Of a stretch of 64,000 nucleotides of DNA, positions 31,658-40,030 are shown in pieces. Origin of the DNA: Microbacterium sp. BH-3-3-3. GTDB lineage: Bacteria; Actinomycetota; Actinomycetes; Actinomycetales; Microbacteriaceae. The stretch lies in contig NZ_VEFS01000006.1 of NCBI RefSeq assembly GCF_007679045.1, positions 62,001 through 126,000 of the forward strand. The letters run 5' to 3'. A program made the position numbers and the translations under genes. Each line of letters begins with the position of its first letter. Positions within the stretch are counted from its first letter, which is position 1. The notes below the pieces were generated by a model. It did not search any database. It had not been told where the DNA came from and worked only from the letters and a program-made list of their open reading frames with translations.

Positions 31658-32653
31658 GTGACCGACGCCGAGACCACCCGTGCAATGACTGTGGGGGAGC
31701 TGTCCGAGGGGCAGATCCTGCGCGGCATCCTCGACCGCCTTCCTCCCTCGACCGCGCCGGTGGGGCCGGGCGACGATGCCGCGGTGCTGGCGGTGCCCGA
31801 CGGGCGGGTGGTCGCAACCACCGACACGCTCGTGCACGGGCCGGATTTCCGCCTGGCGTGGTCGCAGCCCTTCGACCTCGGGTTCAAGGCGGCGGCGGTG
31901 AACCTTTCCGACGTCGCGGCGATGGGGGCGCGACCGATCGCCCTGCTCGTGGCCCTCGCGATGCCGGATGCCACCCCCGTGTCGTTCGTGCGCGGTTTCG
32001 CCGACGGCCTCGCCGCCGCCTGCGCGGAGCTTGCTCCCGGCTGCGCGGTCGAGGGCGGCGACCTCACCGTGTCGGACACCCTCACGATCGCCGTGACGGC
32101 GCTCGGCAGCCTCGACGGCCGCGAACCGGTGCGCCGCTCGGGCGCGCGCGCCGGCGACGGCGTCTACGTGATCGGCGAGCTGGGAGAGGCCGCGCGCGGG
32201 CTCGAGGTGCTGTTCCGACGGTTCACGGATGCCGAGGGGGCCCCGGTCCCGGTCGATCCGGCGCTGCTCGACTCGGCCGAGGCCCGCGCTCTGTCGCGCC
32301 AGCTCCGGCCGCGCCCACCCATCGCCGAGGCGCTGGAGGCCGCGGCATCCGGAGCCACCGCCATGATGGACGTCTCGGACGGCCTCGTGCTCGACGCGAC
32401 GCGCCTGGCCGATGCCTCCGACGTCACCATCGCGTTCGACAGCGCGACGCTGGGAGACGACCCGGGCCTCGCGCTCGACGGGGGAGAGGACCACGGCTTC
32501 CTCGTGACTTTCCCCGCAGACGCCGTCCCTCTCGGTCGCCGCGTCGGCACGGTCGAACCGCGCGGCGCGGAGGCGGTCACGGTCGACGGGCGCGCCTGGA
32601 CCGGTCGCGGCGGCTGGGACCCCTACCGCGATTGGGACGCCGGGCGCGGCTGA
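31658..32653 (+). CDS. thiL: Thiamine-phosphate kinase
   Basis: ThiL phosphorylates thiamine monophosphate to the active cofactor thiamine diphosphate. The 331-residue protein shows PGDDAAVLAVPDGR near residue 35, the metal-binding TTDTLVHGPDFR near residue 52, GFKAAAVNLSDVAAMGA near residue 75, VEGGDLT near residue 131 and MMDVSDGLVLDATRLA near residue 237. The GTG start fits its leaderless promoter. It is convergent with rsmD, with only one base between the two stop codons. Confidence 0.94.
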   Translation: MTDAETTRAMTVGELSEGQILRGILDRLPPSTAPVGPGDDAAVLAVPDGRVVATTDTLVHGPDFRLAWSQPFDLGFKAAAVNLSDVAAMGARPIALLVALAMPDATPVSFVRGFADGLAAACAELAPGCAVEGGDLTVSDTLTIAVTALGSLDGREPVRRSGARAGDGVYVIGELGEAARGLEVLFRRFTDAEGAPVPVDPALLDSAEARALSRQLRPRPPIAEALEAAASGATAMMDVSDGLVLDATRLADASDVTIAFDSATLGDDPGLALDGGEDHGFLVTFPADAVPLGRRVGTVEPRGAEAVTVDGRAWTGRGGWDPYRDWDAGRG

Positions 32654-32654
32654 G

Positions 32655-33215
32655 TCAGGCGGGGCGCCCCCACCACATCGTCGTGTCGCCGTAGGCGCGG
32701 TCGCGGTCGGCTTCGAGGCCGGCGGCGGCCCAGTCGGGCGTGGGGGAACGCTTCGCACGTTCGACGATCACCGTGGCATCCGGACTCAACCGCGGAGCGA
32801 GGGCGACCAGGGCGCGCGTGAGCTCGTCGTCGCCGACGTCGTAGGGCGGGTCGAGGAACACGAGGTCGAATTCGGCGACGGATGCCGAGAGCCAGGTCGT
32901 GACGTTCGCCCGGTGCACGCGCGCGGGGGCGTTCACGCCCGCGGTGCGCAGACGGTCGGCGTTCTTGCGGATGAGCGTCGCGGCGGGGGCCGACAGCTCG
33001 ACGAGGTCGGCGGACGCCGCGCCGCGGCTCAGGCTCTCGAGCCCCAGGGCCCCGGATCCGGCGTACAGGTCGGCCACGCGCGCGTCGTCGAGGAGCCCGG
33101 CCGATTCGAGCGCGCCGAACAGCGACTCGCGGACGCGGTCGCTGGTGGGCCGCGTGCCCTTCGGGGGGACGTCGAGAACGGTGCCGCCGGCGCGGCCGGA
33201 GATGATGCGCGTCAC
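32655..33215 (-). CDS. rsmD: 16S rRNA (guanine(966)-N(2))-methyltransferase
   Basis: A 186-residue SAM-dependent methyltransferase that modifies G966 of 16S rRNA in the assembled 30S subunit. The SAM-binding block VADLYAGSGALGLESLSRGA is near residue 46, and the catalytic motif LDPPYD is near residue 121. The N-terminal IISGRAGGTVLDVPPKGTRPT is also characteristic. The GTG at 33215 follows TAGGCT by six bases on the minus strand. recG is divergent and coaD lies beyond it, a grouping common in bacteria. Confidence 0.94.
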   Translation of the reverse strand: MTRIISGRAGGTVLDVPPKGTRPTSDRVRESLFGALESAGLLDDARVADLYAGSGALGLESLSRGAASADLVELSAPAATLIRKNADRLRTAGVNAPARVHRANVTTWLSASVAEFDLVFLDPPYDVGDDELTRALVALAPRLSPDATVIVERAKRSPTPDWAAAGLEADRDRAYGDTTMWWGRPA

Positions 33216-33221
33216 CGTCCC

Positions 33222-33227
33222 AGCCTA
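33222..33227 (-). promoter_or_regulatory. -10 element TAGGCT of rsmD (leaderless)
   Basis: On the minus strand TAGGCT, then GGGACG, then the GTG at 33215. Confidence 0.6.
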
Positions 33228-33279
33228 GGGTCCGGGCGTGGTCGCCGCCGGGCGGGCCGTCGGTGTCGGAGGCCCTGCC

Positions 33280-33285
33280 TAGACT
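33280..33285 (+). promoter_or_regulatory. -10 element TAGACT of recG (leaderless)
   Basis: TAGACT is followed by seven bases (CGGAGGC) and the ATG at 33293. This decides against the longer frame opening at 33263. Confidence 0.58.
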
Positions 33286-33292
33286 CGGAGGC

Positions 33293-35476
33293 ATGCCCGG
33301 ATTCTCGCTCGCGTCGCGCCTCGACGGCGCCATCGGCGGCAAGACGGCGACGGCGTTCGACAAGGCGTTCGGCGTGAAGACCGTGGGCGAGCTGCTCGAG
33401 CACTATCCGCGGCGGTACGCACGACGCGGCGAGCTCACGCCCATCGCCTCTCTGCCGCTGGGCGAACCCGTCACGATCGTGGCCGAGGTGGTCAGCGCGA
33501 GCGAGCGCCGCATGCAGAACCGGCGCGGATCCCTGCTCGAGGTCGTCATCAGCGACGGCGACGGGCGCATGTCGCTGACGTACTTCAACCAGCCGTGGCG
33601 GCTGAAAGACCTCACTCCCGGGCGACGGGGCATCTTCTCGGGCAAGGTCGGCGAGTACCGCCGCCAGACGCAGCTGACCAACCCCGACTACGAGCTGTTC
33701 GACGACCTCGCCGAAGCCCGCGCCGAGGCCGAGGTCACGGCGAAGCGGCCGATCCCGATCTATCCGGCGACGAGCTCGGTGCCCAGCACCCTCGTGCAGA
33801 AGACCATCTCGCTCGTGCTCGACGGGCTCGACGACATCGACGACCCGCTGCCCGAGAGCCTCCGCGCCCGGCGTGGACTGCTCCCGGCGCGGGCGGCGCT
33901 CGAGAGCATCCACCGCCCGCAGCACGACGACGACATCCCTCCCGCGGTGCAGACCCTGCGCATGCAAGAGGCGTTCGTGCTGCAGACCGCCCTGCTGCAG
34001 CAGCGGCAGTTCGTGCGCGCGCTGTCGGCGACCAAGAGACCGGCCGCCACGGGCGGACTCCTCGAACGGTTCGACGCGATCCTGCCGTTCGAGCTGACGC
34101 CCGACCAGCAGACCGTCGGAGCGCAACTGCAGGCCGACCTCGTGGCCGATTGGCCGATGAACCGTCTGGTGCAGGGCGAGGTCGGTTCGGGCAAGACGCT
34201 GGTGGCGCTGCGCGCGATGCTGCAGGTCGCCGAGTCGGGCGGGCAGTCCGCGCTCATCGCGCCCACCGAGGTGCTGGCGGGTCAGCACCTGCGGTCGATC
34301 GCGCGGATGCTGGGTCCCGAGCTCGCGCCCGAGCTCATGCCGACGCTGCTGACGGGGCAGATGCCCGCGGCCGAGCGCCGCAAGGCGGCTCTGCGCGTCG
34401 CGTCGGGTCAGGCGCGCATCGTCGTCGGGACCCACGCCCTGCTGAGCGCGACGACGACCTTCGCCGATCTCGGTTTCGTGGTGGTCGACGAGCAGCACCG
34501 CTTCGGCGTCGATCAGCGCGAGGCCCTGCGCTCCAAGGGCGACTCCCCGCACACGCTGGTGCTGACCGCGACGCCCATTCCGCGCACGGTGGCCATGACG
34601 GTGTTCGGCGACCTCGACGTCTCGACCATCCGCACCATGCCGGCCGGTCGCGCGGGCATCCAGTCGTTCGTCGCCCCTCTTGCCGAGAAGCCCGGCTGGT
34701 TCGCCCGGGTGTGGGATCGCGTGACCGAAGAGGTCGCGCTCGGCCGACAGGCGTTCGTGGTCTGCCCCGCCATCGACGCCGATCAGGTGGCCGACGGGAA
34801 GAGCGACGAACCCGCCGATGCGCCCGATGCACCCGCTCCGACCGCCGCCGAGGGAGCGCGCACGCGCTGGGGCGTGGTGCAGGTCGAAGCCCTGCTGTCG
34901 CAGCTGCCCGCGTTCCGCGGCATCCACACCCAGATCCTGCACGGCAAGATGTCGGCCGACGAGAAGGACGCCGTCATGCAGGCCTTCGCCCGCGGCGACA
35001 TCGACGTGCTCGTCGCCACGACCGTCATCGAAGTCGGCGTCGACGTGCCCAACGCCTCCACGATGGTGATCCTCGAGGCCGACCGCTTCGGCGTGTCGCA
35101 GCTGCACCAGTTGCGCGGCCGCGTCGGGCGAGGAGGCCTGCCGGGGCTCTGCCTGCTCGTGACCGAGGCCGCGCCCGGAACCTCGGCGCGCTCGCGGGTC
35201 GAAGCGGTCGCCGCGACCCTCGACGGCTTCGCGCTGGCCGAGGTCGACCTCGAACTGCGCGGAGAGGGCGATGTGCTCGGTGGTGCCCAGTCGGGGGCAC
35301 GCTCCTCGCTCAAGCTGCTGCGCGTCATCACCGACTCCGAGCTCATCGTCGAGGCACGCGCCGAGGGCGAGAGGCTTCTCGCCGACGACCCGGCTCTGCA
35401 GCGGCATCCGGCCCTCGCCGCCGCCCTCGAACGCCGAGTCGGGGTGGAGGAGCGCGCCGCGCTGGCGAAGTCCTGA
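33293..35476 (+). CDS. recG: ATP-dependent DNA helicase RecG
   Basis: RecG remodels stalled forks and branch-migrates Holliday junctions. In the 727-residue protein, a wedge/OB domain fills about the first 240 residues. Then come Walker A QGEVGSGKTLVALRAM (near residue 298), the box VVDEQHRFGVDQRE, VLTATPIPRTVAM, and the C-terminal helicase motifs VCPAID, VATTVIEVGVDVPNA and QLRGRVGRG. A Pro/Ala-rich insertion of about 25 residues lies within the second RecA domain (around residue 505). The ATG at 33293 matches the leaderless -10. Confidence 0.96.
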   Translation: MPGFSLASRLDGAIGGKTATAFDKAFGVKTVGELLEHYPRRYARRGELTPIASLPLGEPVTIVAEVVSASERRMQNRRGSLLEVVISDGDGRMSLTYFNQPWRLKDLTPGRRGIFSGKVGEYRRQTQLTNPDYELFDDLAEARAEAEVTAKRPIPIYPATSSVPSTLVQKTISLVLDGLDDIDDPLPESLRARRGLLPARAALESIHRPQHDDDIPPAVQTLRMQEAFVLQTALLQQRQFVRALSATKRPAATGGLLERFDAILPFELTPDQQTVGAQLQADLVADWPMNRLVQGEVGSGKTLVALRAMLQVAESGGQSALIAPTEVLAGQHLRSIARMLGPELAPELMPTLLTGQMPAAERRKAALRVASGQARIVVGTHALLSATTTFADLGFVVVDEQHRFGVDQREALRSKGDSPHTLVLTATPIPRTVAMTVFGDLDVSTIRTMPAGRAGIQSFVAPLAEKPGWFARVWDRVTEEVALGRQAFVVCPAIDADQVADGKSDEPADAPDAPAPTAAEGARTRWGVVQVEALLSQLPAFRGIHTQILHGKMSADEKDAVMQAFARGDIDVLVATTVIEVGVDVPNASTMVILEADRFGVSQLHQLRGRVGRGGLPGLCLLVTEAAPGTSARSRVEAVAATLDGFALAEVDLELRGEGDVLGGAQSGARSSLKLLRVITDSELIVEARAEGERLLADDPALQRHPALAAALERRVGVEERAALAKS

Positions 35477-35505
35477 GCACCCGCCGCCTCGGCCGGAGCG
35501 GTCGG

Positions 35506-35511
35506 TAGGCT
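35506..35511 (+). promoter_or_regulatory. -10 element TAGGCT of coaD (leaderless)
   Basis: TAGGCT, then GGCCGC, then the ATG at 35518. Confidence 0.62.
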
Positions 35512-35517
35512 GGCCGC

Positions 35518-36015
35518 ATGGATCCCCGGATCGCCGTCGTGCCCGGCTCGTTCGACCCGCCCACGCTCGGTCACCTCGACGTCATCCGTCGCGCCGCCGG
35601 TCTGTTCGACCAGCTGCACGTGCTCGTCGTGCACAACCCCGGCAAAGAGGCGATGCTGCCCATCGCCCAGCGTCAGCAGCTGCTCGAGCAGTCGATCTCG
35701 GAGGCAGGCGTCGAGGGCGACGTGATCGTCGCCGCGTGGAGCATGGGTCTGCTCGTCGACTACGCCACCGAAGTGGGCGCGAAGGTGCTCGTGAAGGGCA
35801 TCCGCTCGCAGGTCGACGTCGCCTACGAGACGCCCATGGCGATCGTCAACCGCGACCTCGCGCACGTCGAGACGGTGTTCCTGCTGCCCGACCCCGCCCA
35901 CGCCCTCGTCTCGAGCTCGCTCGTGCGCCAGGTCGCGGGACTCGGCGGAGACGTGTCGCCCTACGTGCCGCCGGCCGTCGCCCGCTTCCTCGACACCGGC
36001 GCCCGCGGCATCTGA
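35518..36015 (+). CDS. coaD: Phosphopantetheine adenylyltransferase
   Basis: CoaD transfers AMP from ATP to 4'-phosphopantetheine, the penultimate step of coenzyme A synthesis. The 165-residue length is normal. [15 protein letters not shown] near residue 8 contains the nucleotidyltransferase TxGH motif, and [17 protein letters not shown] near residue 91 and [16 protein letters not shown] near residue 138 are the other ATP and substrate blocks. It follows recG with its own leaderless promoter. Confidence 0.96.
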   Translation: MDPRIAVVPGSFDPPTLGHLDVIRRAAGLFDQLHVLVVHNPGKEAMLPIAQRQQLLEQSISEAGVEGDVIVAAWSMGLLVDYATEVGAKVLVKGIRSQVDVAYETPMAIVNRDLAHVETVFLLPDPAHALVSSSLVRQVAGLGGDVSPYVPPAVARFLDTGARGI

Positions 36016-36092
36016 GGCGCCGCTACGGGCCGAGCAAACCGCCCGGCGTTCGCCCCCGCGTGCCGCCCGGCCCCCGTTCAGGCGCCCGCCGG

Positions 36093-36098
36093 TAGCAT
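36093..36098 (+). promoter_or_regulatory. -10 element TAGCAT of the DUF177 gene
   Basis: TAGCAT is eight bases before the GTG at 36107. A TTG that overlaps the last base of the hexamer is a less likely start. Confidence 0.5.
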
Positions 36099-36106
36099 TG
36101 ACGACC

Positions 36107-36667
36107 GTGAGAACCCACCGACCCGGACCTTTCCAGCTCCCCGTGCGCGACATCGAGCGCCACCCGGGCGAGATGCGCGAGCACAGCCTCGACCTCGCCA
36201 CCCCCGAGAAGTGGGGCGAGGGGCTGCTCTCCATCCCGGAGGGCGAAACGCTCGAACTCGACGTGCGTCTCGAGTCGGTGCACGAGGGCATCCTCGTCTC
36301 GGGCACCGTCGACACCACCGCCACGGGCGTGTGCGGACGCTGCCTGATCGACATCACCGAGCCTGTCGAAGTCGAGTTCCAGGAACTTTTCGCGTATCCT
36401 GGGGATGAAGCGAGCGACTACGACGTTCAAGACGACCACGTGGATCTTGAAAATCTGGTCCGGGATGCCATTGTCCTGTCGCTTCCGTTCCAGCCGGTGT
36501 GTCAGCCGGACTGCCCCGGGCTCGACCCGAACACGGGCGAGAGGCTGACGGAAAGCCCCGGCAACACGGAGCAGACGCCTGCCGATCCCCGGTGGGCAGC
36601 GCTCCAGCAGTACACCCCAGACGACGGCGATGCGCTCCGCGCCGCCCCCAAGACAGAGAAGAGCTAG
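36107..36667 (+). CDS. DUF177 (YceD-like) family protein
   Basis: A 186-residue protein of the YceD/DUF177 family, which is encoded before rpmF across bacteria and is tied to 23S rRNA or large-subunit biogenesis. Four cysteines form a likely metal site: CGRC in TGVCGRCLID near residue 72, and CQPDC in QPVCQPDCPG near residue 130. The last 40 residues are polar. The GTG at 36107 is chosen from the promoter spacing. rpmF begins two bases after the stop, so they are co-expressed. Confidence 0.9.
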   Translation: MRTHRPGPFQLPVRDIERHPGEMREHSLDLATPEKWGEGLLSIPEGETLELDVRLESVHEGILVSGTVDTTATGVCGRCLIDITEPVEVEFQELFAYPGDEASDYDVQDDHVDLENLVRDAIVLSLPFQPVCQPDCPGLDPNTGERLTESPGNTEQTPADPRWAALQQYTPDDGDALRAAPKTEKS

Positions 36668-36669
36668 TC

Positions 36670-36879
36670 ATGGCAGGTAACCCCCCGAAGCGGAAGGTCT
36701 CCCGCTCCAACACCCGCTCGCGTCGTGCGCAGTGGAAGGCTGAAGCCCCCGCGCTGGTCAAGACCATCGAGAACGGCAAGGTCGTCTACAGCCGCCCCCA
36801 CCAGGCGAAGGTCGTCACCGACTCGCAGGGCACCGAGCTCTTCCTCGAGTACAAGGGCCGCAAGGTCGCCGACGTCTGA
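36670..36879 (+). CDS. rpmF: 50S ribosomal protein L32
   Basis: A 69-residue basic protein starting MAGNPPKRKVSRSNTRSRRA, a clear L32 N-terminus (compare the family pattern AVPKRKxSxxxxRxRR). It lacks the four zinc-binding cysteines, so it is the zinc-independent type. It is directly downstream of the DUF177 gene and upstream of rnc, the common bacterial order. In this position the family usually has about 60-70 residues, so the length fits. Confidence 0.95.
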   Translation: MAGNPPKRKVSRSNTRSRRAQWKAEAPALVKTIENGKVVYSRPHQAKVVTDSQGTELFLEYKGRKVADV

Positions 36880-36889
36880 TCGGCGATTC

Positions 36890-37582
36890 GTGACGCGTAA
36901 CAACGTCGAGCGCGCAGCGCTCACCGAGAAGCTCGGGGTCGACATCGACCCCGAGCTTCTTTCACTCGCTCTGACGCACCGCTCGTTCGCCTACGAGAAC
37001 GGCGGCGTCCCGCACAACGAGCGCCTCGAGTTCCTCGGCGACTCCGTTCTGGGCCAAGCCGTCACGGTGCGCCTGTTCACCCGGCATCCGGATCTCGATG
37101 AAGGAAGCCTGGCCAAGAGGCGCGCGAGCGTCGTGTCGACGGTCGCCCTCGCCGAGATCGCGCGGACGATCGACCTCGGCGCGCACATCCGGCTCGGCCG
37201 CGGTGAGATCCTCACCGGCGGTCGCGACAAGGATTCGATCCTCGCCGACACCATGGAAGCGCTGATCGGCGCGACCTTCCTGTCGGCGGGTCCGGATGCC
37301 GCGTCCGCGATGGTCCTGCGTCTGGTCGAGCCCCTCATGGCCGACCCGGAACGCTACGGCGCGGCGATGGACCCGAAGACGAGCCTGCAGGAGATCGCCG
37401 CACGGCTCGGTCTGTCTGCGCCCGTCTACGGCGTCGAGGCGACGGGTCCCGACCACGACCGCCGCTTCACGGCGACCGTCGCGGTGGGCGACGTCTCGAC
37501 CACCGGCGAGGGGTCGAGCAAGAAGCAGGCCGAGATGGCCGCCGCCCTCACGGCGTGGCGCGAGCTCGACGCGCGTGCCTGA
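36890..37582 (+). CDS. rnc: Ribonuclease III
   Basis: RNase III cuts double-stranded RNA, including rRNA precursors. The 230-residue protein has the catalytic signature NERLEFLGDSVLG near residue 43 with its acidic residues, a second acidic site at DTMEALIGATFL near residue 120, and a C-terminal double-stranded RNA-binding domain from about 160, with TGEGSSKKQAEMAAALTAW near the end. The GTG start is ten bases after the rpmF stop; no strong Shine-Dalgarno is visible. It overlaps mutM by eight bases. Confidence 0.96.
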   Translation: MTRNNVERAALTEKLGVDIDPELLSLALTHRSFAYENGGVPHNERLEFLGDSVLGQAVTVRLFTRHPDLDEGSLAKRRASVVSTVALAEIARTIDLGAHIRLGRGEILTGGRDKDSILADTMEALIGATFLSAGPDAASAMVLRLVEPLMADPERYGAAMDPKTSLQEIAARLGLSAPVYGVEATGPDHDRRFTATVAVGDVSTTGEGSSKKQAEMAAALTAWRELDARA

Positions 37583-38465
37583 GCTCCCCGAGGTCGAGGT
37601 GGTGCGCGCGGGTCTCGAACCCGCCGTCACCGGCGCCCTCATCTCGTCGGTCGACGTGCGCGACGAGCGCGCCCTGACTCGGCACACCGGGGGAGCGGCC
37701 CACTTCGAGGCCGAGCTGACCGGCCGGCGCATCGCGTCCGCCGTGCGGCGCGGCAAGTTCTTGTGGATGCCGGTCGGCGACGACGAGGCGATCGTCACGC
37801 ACCTCGGCATGAGCGGTCAGATGCTGCTGCGCCTGCCCGGGGCACCCGAGGAACGGCACGAGCGCATCCGCATCGAGCTCGAGCCCCCGGAGCATGGCGC
37901 GCTGTCGGTCGTGTTCGCCGACCAGCGCACGTTCGGTTCCCTCGCGATCGACCGTCTCGTCGACACCCCCGACGGGGCGGCGGGCGGCCGGGGATCCGCG
38001 CTTGCGCGGGTGCCCACGCAAGTCGCGCACATCGGTCGCGACCCCCTCGATCCCGCGTTCAGCGCGACGCGCTTCCGCGTGCGTCTCGCACGCACGGCAT
38101 CCGGCATCAAACGGGTGCTGCTGGATCAGACGGCGGCCAGCGGAATCGGCAACATCTACGCCGACGAGTCGCTGTGGGCGGCGCGCATCCACCCCGAGAC
38201 CTCGGCGCGCGATCTGCCGACCCGGGCGGTCAACCGCCTTCTCGGCGAGGTGCAGGCGGTGCTCGAGAAGGCCCTCGCCGAGGGCGGCACGAGTTTCGAC
38301 GCGCAGTACGTCAACGTCAACGGTCAGGCGGGCTACTTCGCGCACTCCCTCAACGCCTACGGCCGCACGGGTCAGCCGTGTCCGCGATGCGGGCGGCCGA
38401 TCGTGCGGGTGTCGTTCATGAACCGCTCGAGTCACTTCTGCCCGCACTGCCAGAAGCTGCGCTGA
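37575..38465 (+). CDS. mutM: Formamidopyrimidine-DNA glycosylase
   Basis: MutM removes 8-oxoguanine and formamidopyrimidines from DNA. The N-terminus PELPEVEVVRAGLEP provides the catalytic proline (after Met removal) and glutamate. KFLWMP contains the conserved lysine near residue 57. The helix-two-turn-helix GIGNIYADESLW is near residue 191, and the C-terminal zinc finger has CPRC and CPHC with normal spacing. It is 296 residues long. The GTG start overlaps the end of rnc by eight bases, so the two are translated together. Confidence 0.96.
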   Translation: MPELPEVEVVRAGLEPAVTGALISSVDVRDERALTRHTGGAAHFEAELTGRRIASAVRRGKFLWMPVGDDEAIVTHLGMSGQMLLRLPGAPEERHERIRIELEPPEHGALSVVFADQRTFGSLAIDRLVDTPDGAAGGRGSALARVPTQVAHIGRDPLDPAFSATRFRVRLARTASGIKRVLLDQTAASGIGNIYADESLWAARIHPETSARDLPTRAVNRLLGEVQAVLEKALAEGGTSFDAQYVNVNGQAGYFAHSLNAYGRTGQPCPRCGRPIVRVSFMNRSSHFCPHCQKLR

Positions 38466-38472
38466 TGCGACG

Positions 38473-38503
38473 TTGACCTCAAGCGCTTGAGGTGTGCTGT
38501 GCT
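38473..38503 (+). promoter_or_regulatory. MerR-type promoter and operator of the merR gene
   Basis: TTGACC at 38473-38478 and TGTGCT at 38498-38503 are 19 bases apart. A perfect 18-bp palindrome, ACCTCAAGCGCTTGAGGT, occupies 38476-38493, overlapping the -35 and filling most of the spacer. The -10 is six bases before the ATG at 38510. MerR-family proteins act on exactly such overlong spacers by twisting the DNA. Confidence 0.75.
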
Positions 38504-38509
38504 GGTGGC

Positions 38510-38953
38510 ATGTCGATGGTCACCATCCAGCAGGCCGCGCGACGTTCGGGGCTGAGCGAACCCACCCTCCGGTACTACGAGGAGGTCGGGCTCATCGGTC
38601 CGATCTCGCGCGATCCGAGCAGCGGACACCGACGGTATCGAGAGCGCGACCTCGACGACCTCCAGGTGCTCGCGTGCCTGCGCGCGATGGGGGTCGGCAT
38701 CGAGGACATGCGCACCTATCAGGCGAATCGGGCGCGGGGGCACGAGGCGGCGGGGGAGCAGCGGGATCTGCTGCTGCGCCATGCGGAGCGGGTCGAGCTC
38801 GAGATCGCGGTCCTCCACGTGCACCGCGACTACCTGGAGCGCAAAGCCGCGCTGTGGGATGCCCGCGAGCGCGGCGACGTCGCCGCCGAGTCCGAGGCGC
38901 AGGCGCGCGTGGCGGAGATCACCCCGCGGCTCGAAGCGATGATCCACGCTTGA
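38510..38953 (+). CDS. MerR family transcriptional regulator
   Basis: A 147-residue regulator. The N-terminal winged helix reads MVTIQQAARRSGLSEPTLRYYEE (in parts, residues 3-25), with the wing at RDPSSGHRRYRERDLDDL, followed by a long dimerisation coiled coil. The C-terminal part is helical and has no cysteines, so it is not a metal or redox sensor of the classic type; it resembles the branch that senses small organic molecules. The ATG is set by the promoter. The same palindrome occurs, slightly degenerate, before the next gene, so the regulator probably controls itself and that dehydrogenase. Confidence 0.92.
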   Translation: MSMVTIQQAARRSGLSEPTLRYYEEVGLIGPISRDPSSGHRRYRERDLDDLQVLACLRAMGVGIEDMRTYQANRARGHEAAGEQRDLLLRHAERVELEIAVLHVHRDYLERKAALWDARERGDVAAESEAQARVAEITPRLEAMIHA

Positions 38954-38980
38954 CTTCACGCGCTTGAGGTCTGTTCGACT
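38950..38980 (+). promoter_or_regulatory. Second MerR-type promoter, before the dehydrogenase gene
   Basis: TTGACT at 38950-38955 and TCGACT at 38975-38980 are again 19 bases apart, and the ATG follows after six bases. The dyad ACTTCACGCGCTTGAGGT at 38953-38970 differs from the merR operator at two positions. Confidence 0.7.
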
Positions 38981-38986
38981 CTGACC

Positions 38987-39982
38987 ATGAACACTTCTCA
39001 TCGCACCATCCTCGTCACGGGAGCCACGGGATACCTCGGCTCTCGCCTCGTCGCCGACCTTCTCCAGCGCGGCACTTCCGTGCGCGCGACCCTCCGCTCC
39101 CTCGAGGCCGAGCCCGCGCTCCGGGCGGCGGTCCGCCGCGCGGGTGCCGATGACGCCGACCTCGAGGTGGCCGTCGCCTCGCTGACCGAGGACGCTGGGT
39201 GGGATGCCGCGGTATCCGGGGTCGCCGGCGTGCACCACGTCGCCTCGCCGATGACGCACGCCACCGAAGACGCCGACCTCGTGGTCACCCCGGCGCGCGA
39301 CGGAGCGTTGCGCGTGCTGCGCGCGGCCCGGGATGCCGGGGTGAAGCGGGTCGTGCTGACCTCGTCGTTCGCCGCGGTCGGGTACTCCGCCAAGCCGCTG
39401 AACGCGCAGGGCGTGCGCGAGTTCGACGAGGGGGACTGGACCGACCCCGGCACCGCGGGACTGCCGGCGTACCCGCGGTCGAAGGCCGTCGCCGAGCGCG
39501 CTGCCTGGGACTTCGTCGAGCGCGAGGGCGCCGCCCTCGAACTCGTCGTGCTCAACCCGACCTGGATCGCGGGGCCGTCGCTGACGGCAGACCCCCGGTC
39601 ATCGTTGCAGGCGTTCCTCGCCATCCTCGGCGGGCAGATGGCGCTCGCCCCGCGTCAGCGTTTCGGCGTGGTGGACGTTCGCGATGTCGCCACGGCGCAT
39701 CTCGCGGCGATGGATGCTCCGGATGCCGCGGGCAGGAGGTATCTGCTGCTCGCCGACGGACCGACGACGTCGTGGCTCGGTGTCGCCTCGGTGCTGAGGG
39801 AGCACCTCGGCGAACTGGCATCGAAGGCACCCGTCGAGGAGGTGCCCGGCGACGACCTCCCGCCGCTGGTGATCCACAATGAGCGGGCGAAGGCCGAGCT
39901 CGGTTTCGCGCCCCGCCCGGCCGAGACCACGCTCATCGACACCGTCGACGACCTCCGCGCGCGCGGACTGATCGGCGCCTGA
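38987..39982 (+). CDS. NAD(P)-dependent epimerase/dehydrogenase (extended SDR, dihydroflavonol-reductase-like)
   Basis: A 331-residue extended short-chain dehydrogenase. The N-terminal nucleotide motif VTGATGYLGSRLVADL is near residue 11, and the catalytic YPRSKAVAE (YxxxK) is near residue 162. VVLTSSFAAVGYS supplies the serine. The pattern matches cinnamoyl-CoA/dihydroflavonol reductase-like bacterial enzymes that reduce ketones or aldehydes. The gene follows a MerR regulator and shares its operator, so expression is probably induced by the regulator's ligand, perhaps a reactive aldehyde; that is inference. Confidence 0.9.
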   Translation: MNTSHRTILVTGATGYLGSRLVADLLQRGTSVRATLRSLEAEPALRAAVRRAGADDADLEVAVASLTEDAGWDAAVSGVAGVHHVASPMTHATEDADLVVTPARDGALRVLRAARDAGVKRVVLTSSFAAVGYSAKPLNAQGVREFDEGDWTDPGTAGLPAYPRSKAVAERAAWDFVEREGAALELVVLNPTWIAGPSLTADPRSSLQAFLAILGGQMALAPRQRFGVVDVRDVATAHLAAMDAPDAAGRRYLLLADGPTTSWLGVASVLREHLGELASKAPVEEVPGDDLPPLVIHNERAKAELGFAPRPAETTLIDTVDDLRARGLIGA

Positions 39983-39994
39983 GACCGCGCGGAA

Positions 39995-40026
39995 CGGGGG
40001 CGTCGGTGATGCAGCCGACGCCCCCG
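39995..40026. terminator. Bidirectional terminator between dehydrogenase and GNAT genes
   Basis: CGGGGGCGTCGG at 39995-40006 pairs perfectly with CCGACGCCCCCG at 40015-40026 around an eight-base loop, between convergent genes. Confidence 0.85.
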
Positions 40027-40030
40027 CCCG

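Noticed and set aside
33263..33292. Earlier GTG start for recG
   Set aside because: It lies upstream of the -10 TAGACT, whose spacing fits the ATG at 33293; the extra ten residues have no family support.
36359..36371. Copy of the dispersed repeat core (GAGCCTGTCGAAG) inside the DUF177 gene
   Set aside because: Only 13 bases match and they are in a conserved coding position, so chance or codon use explains it.
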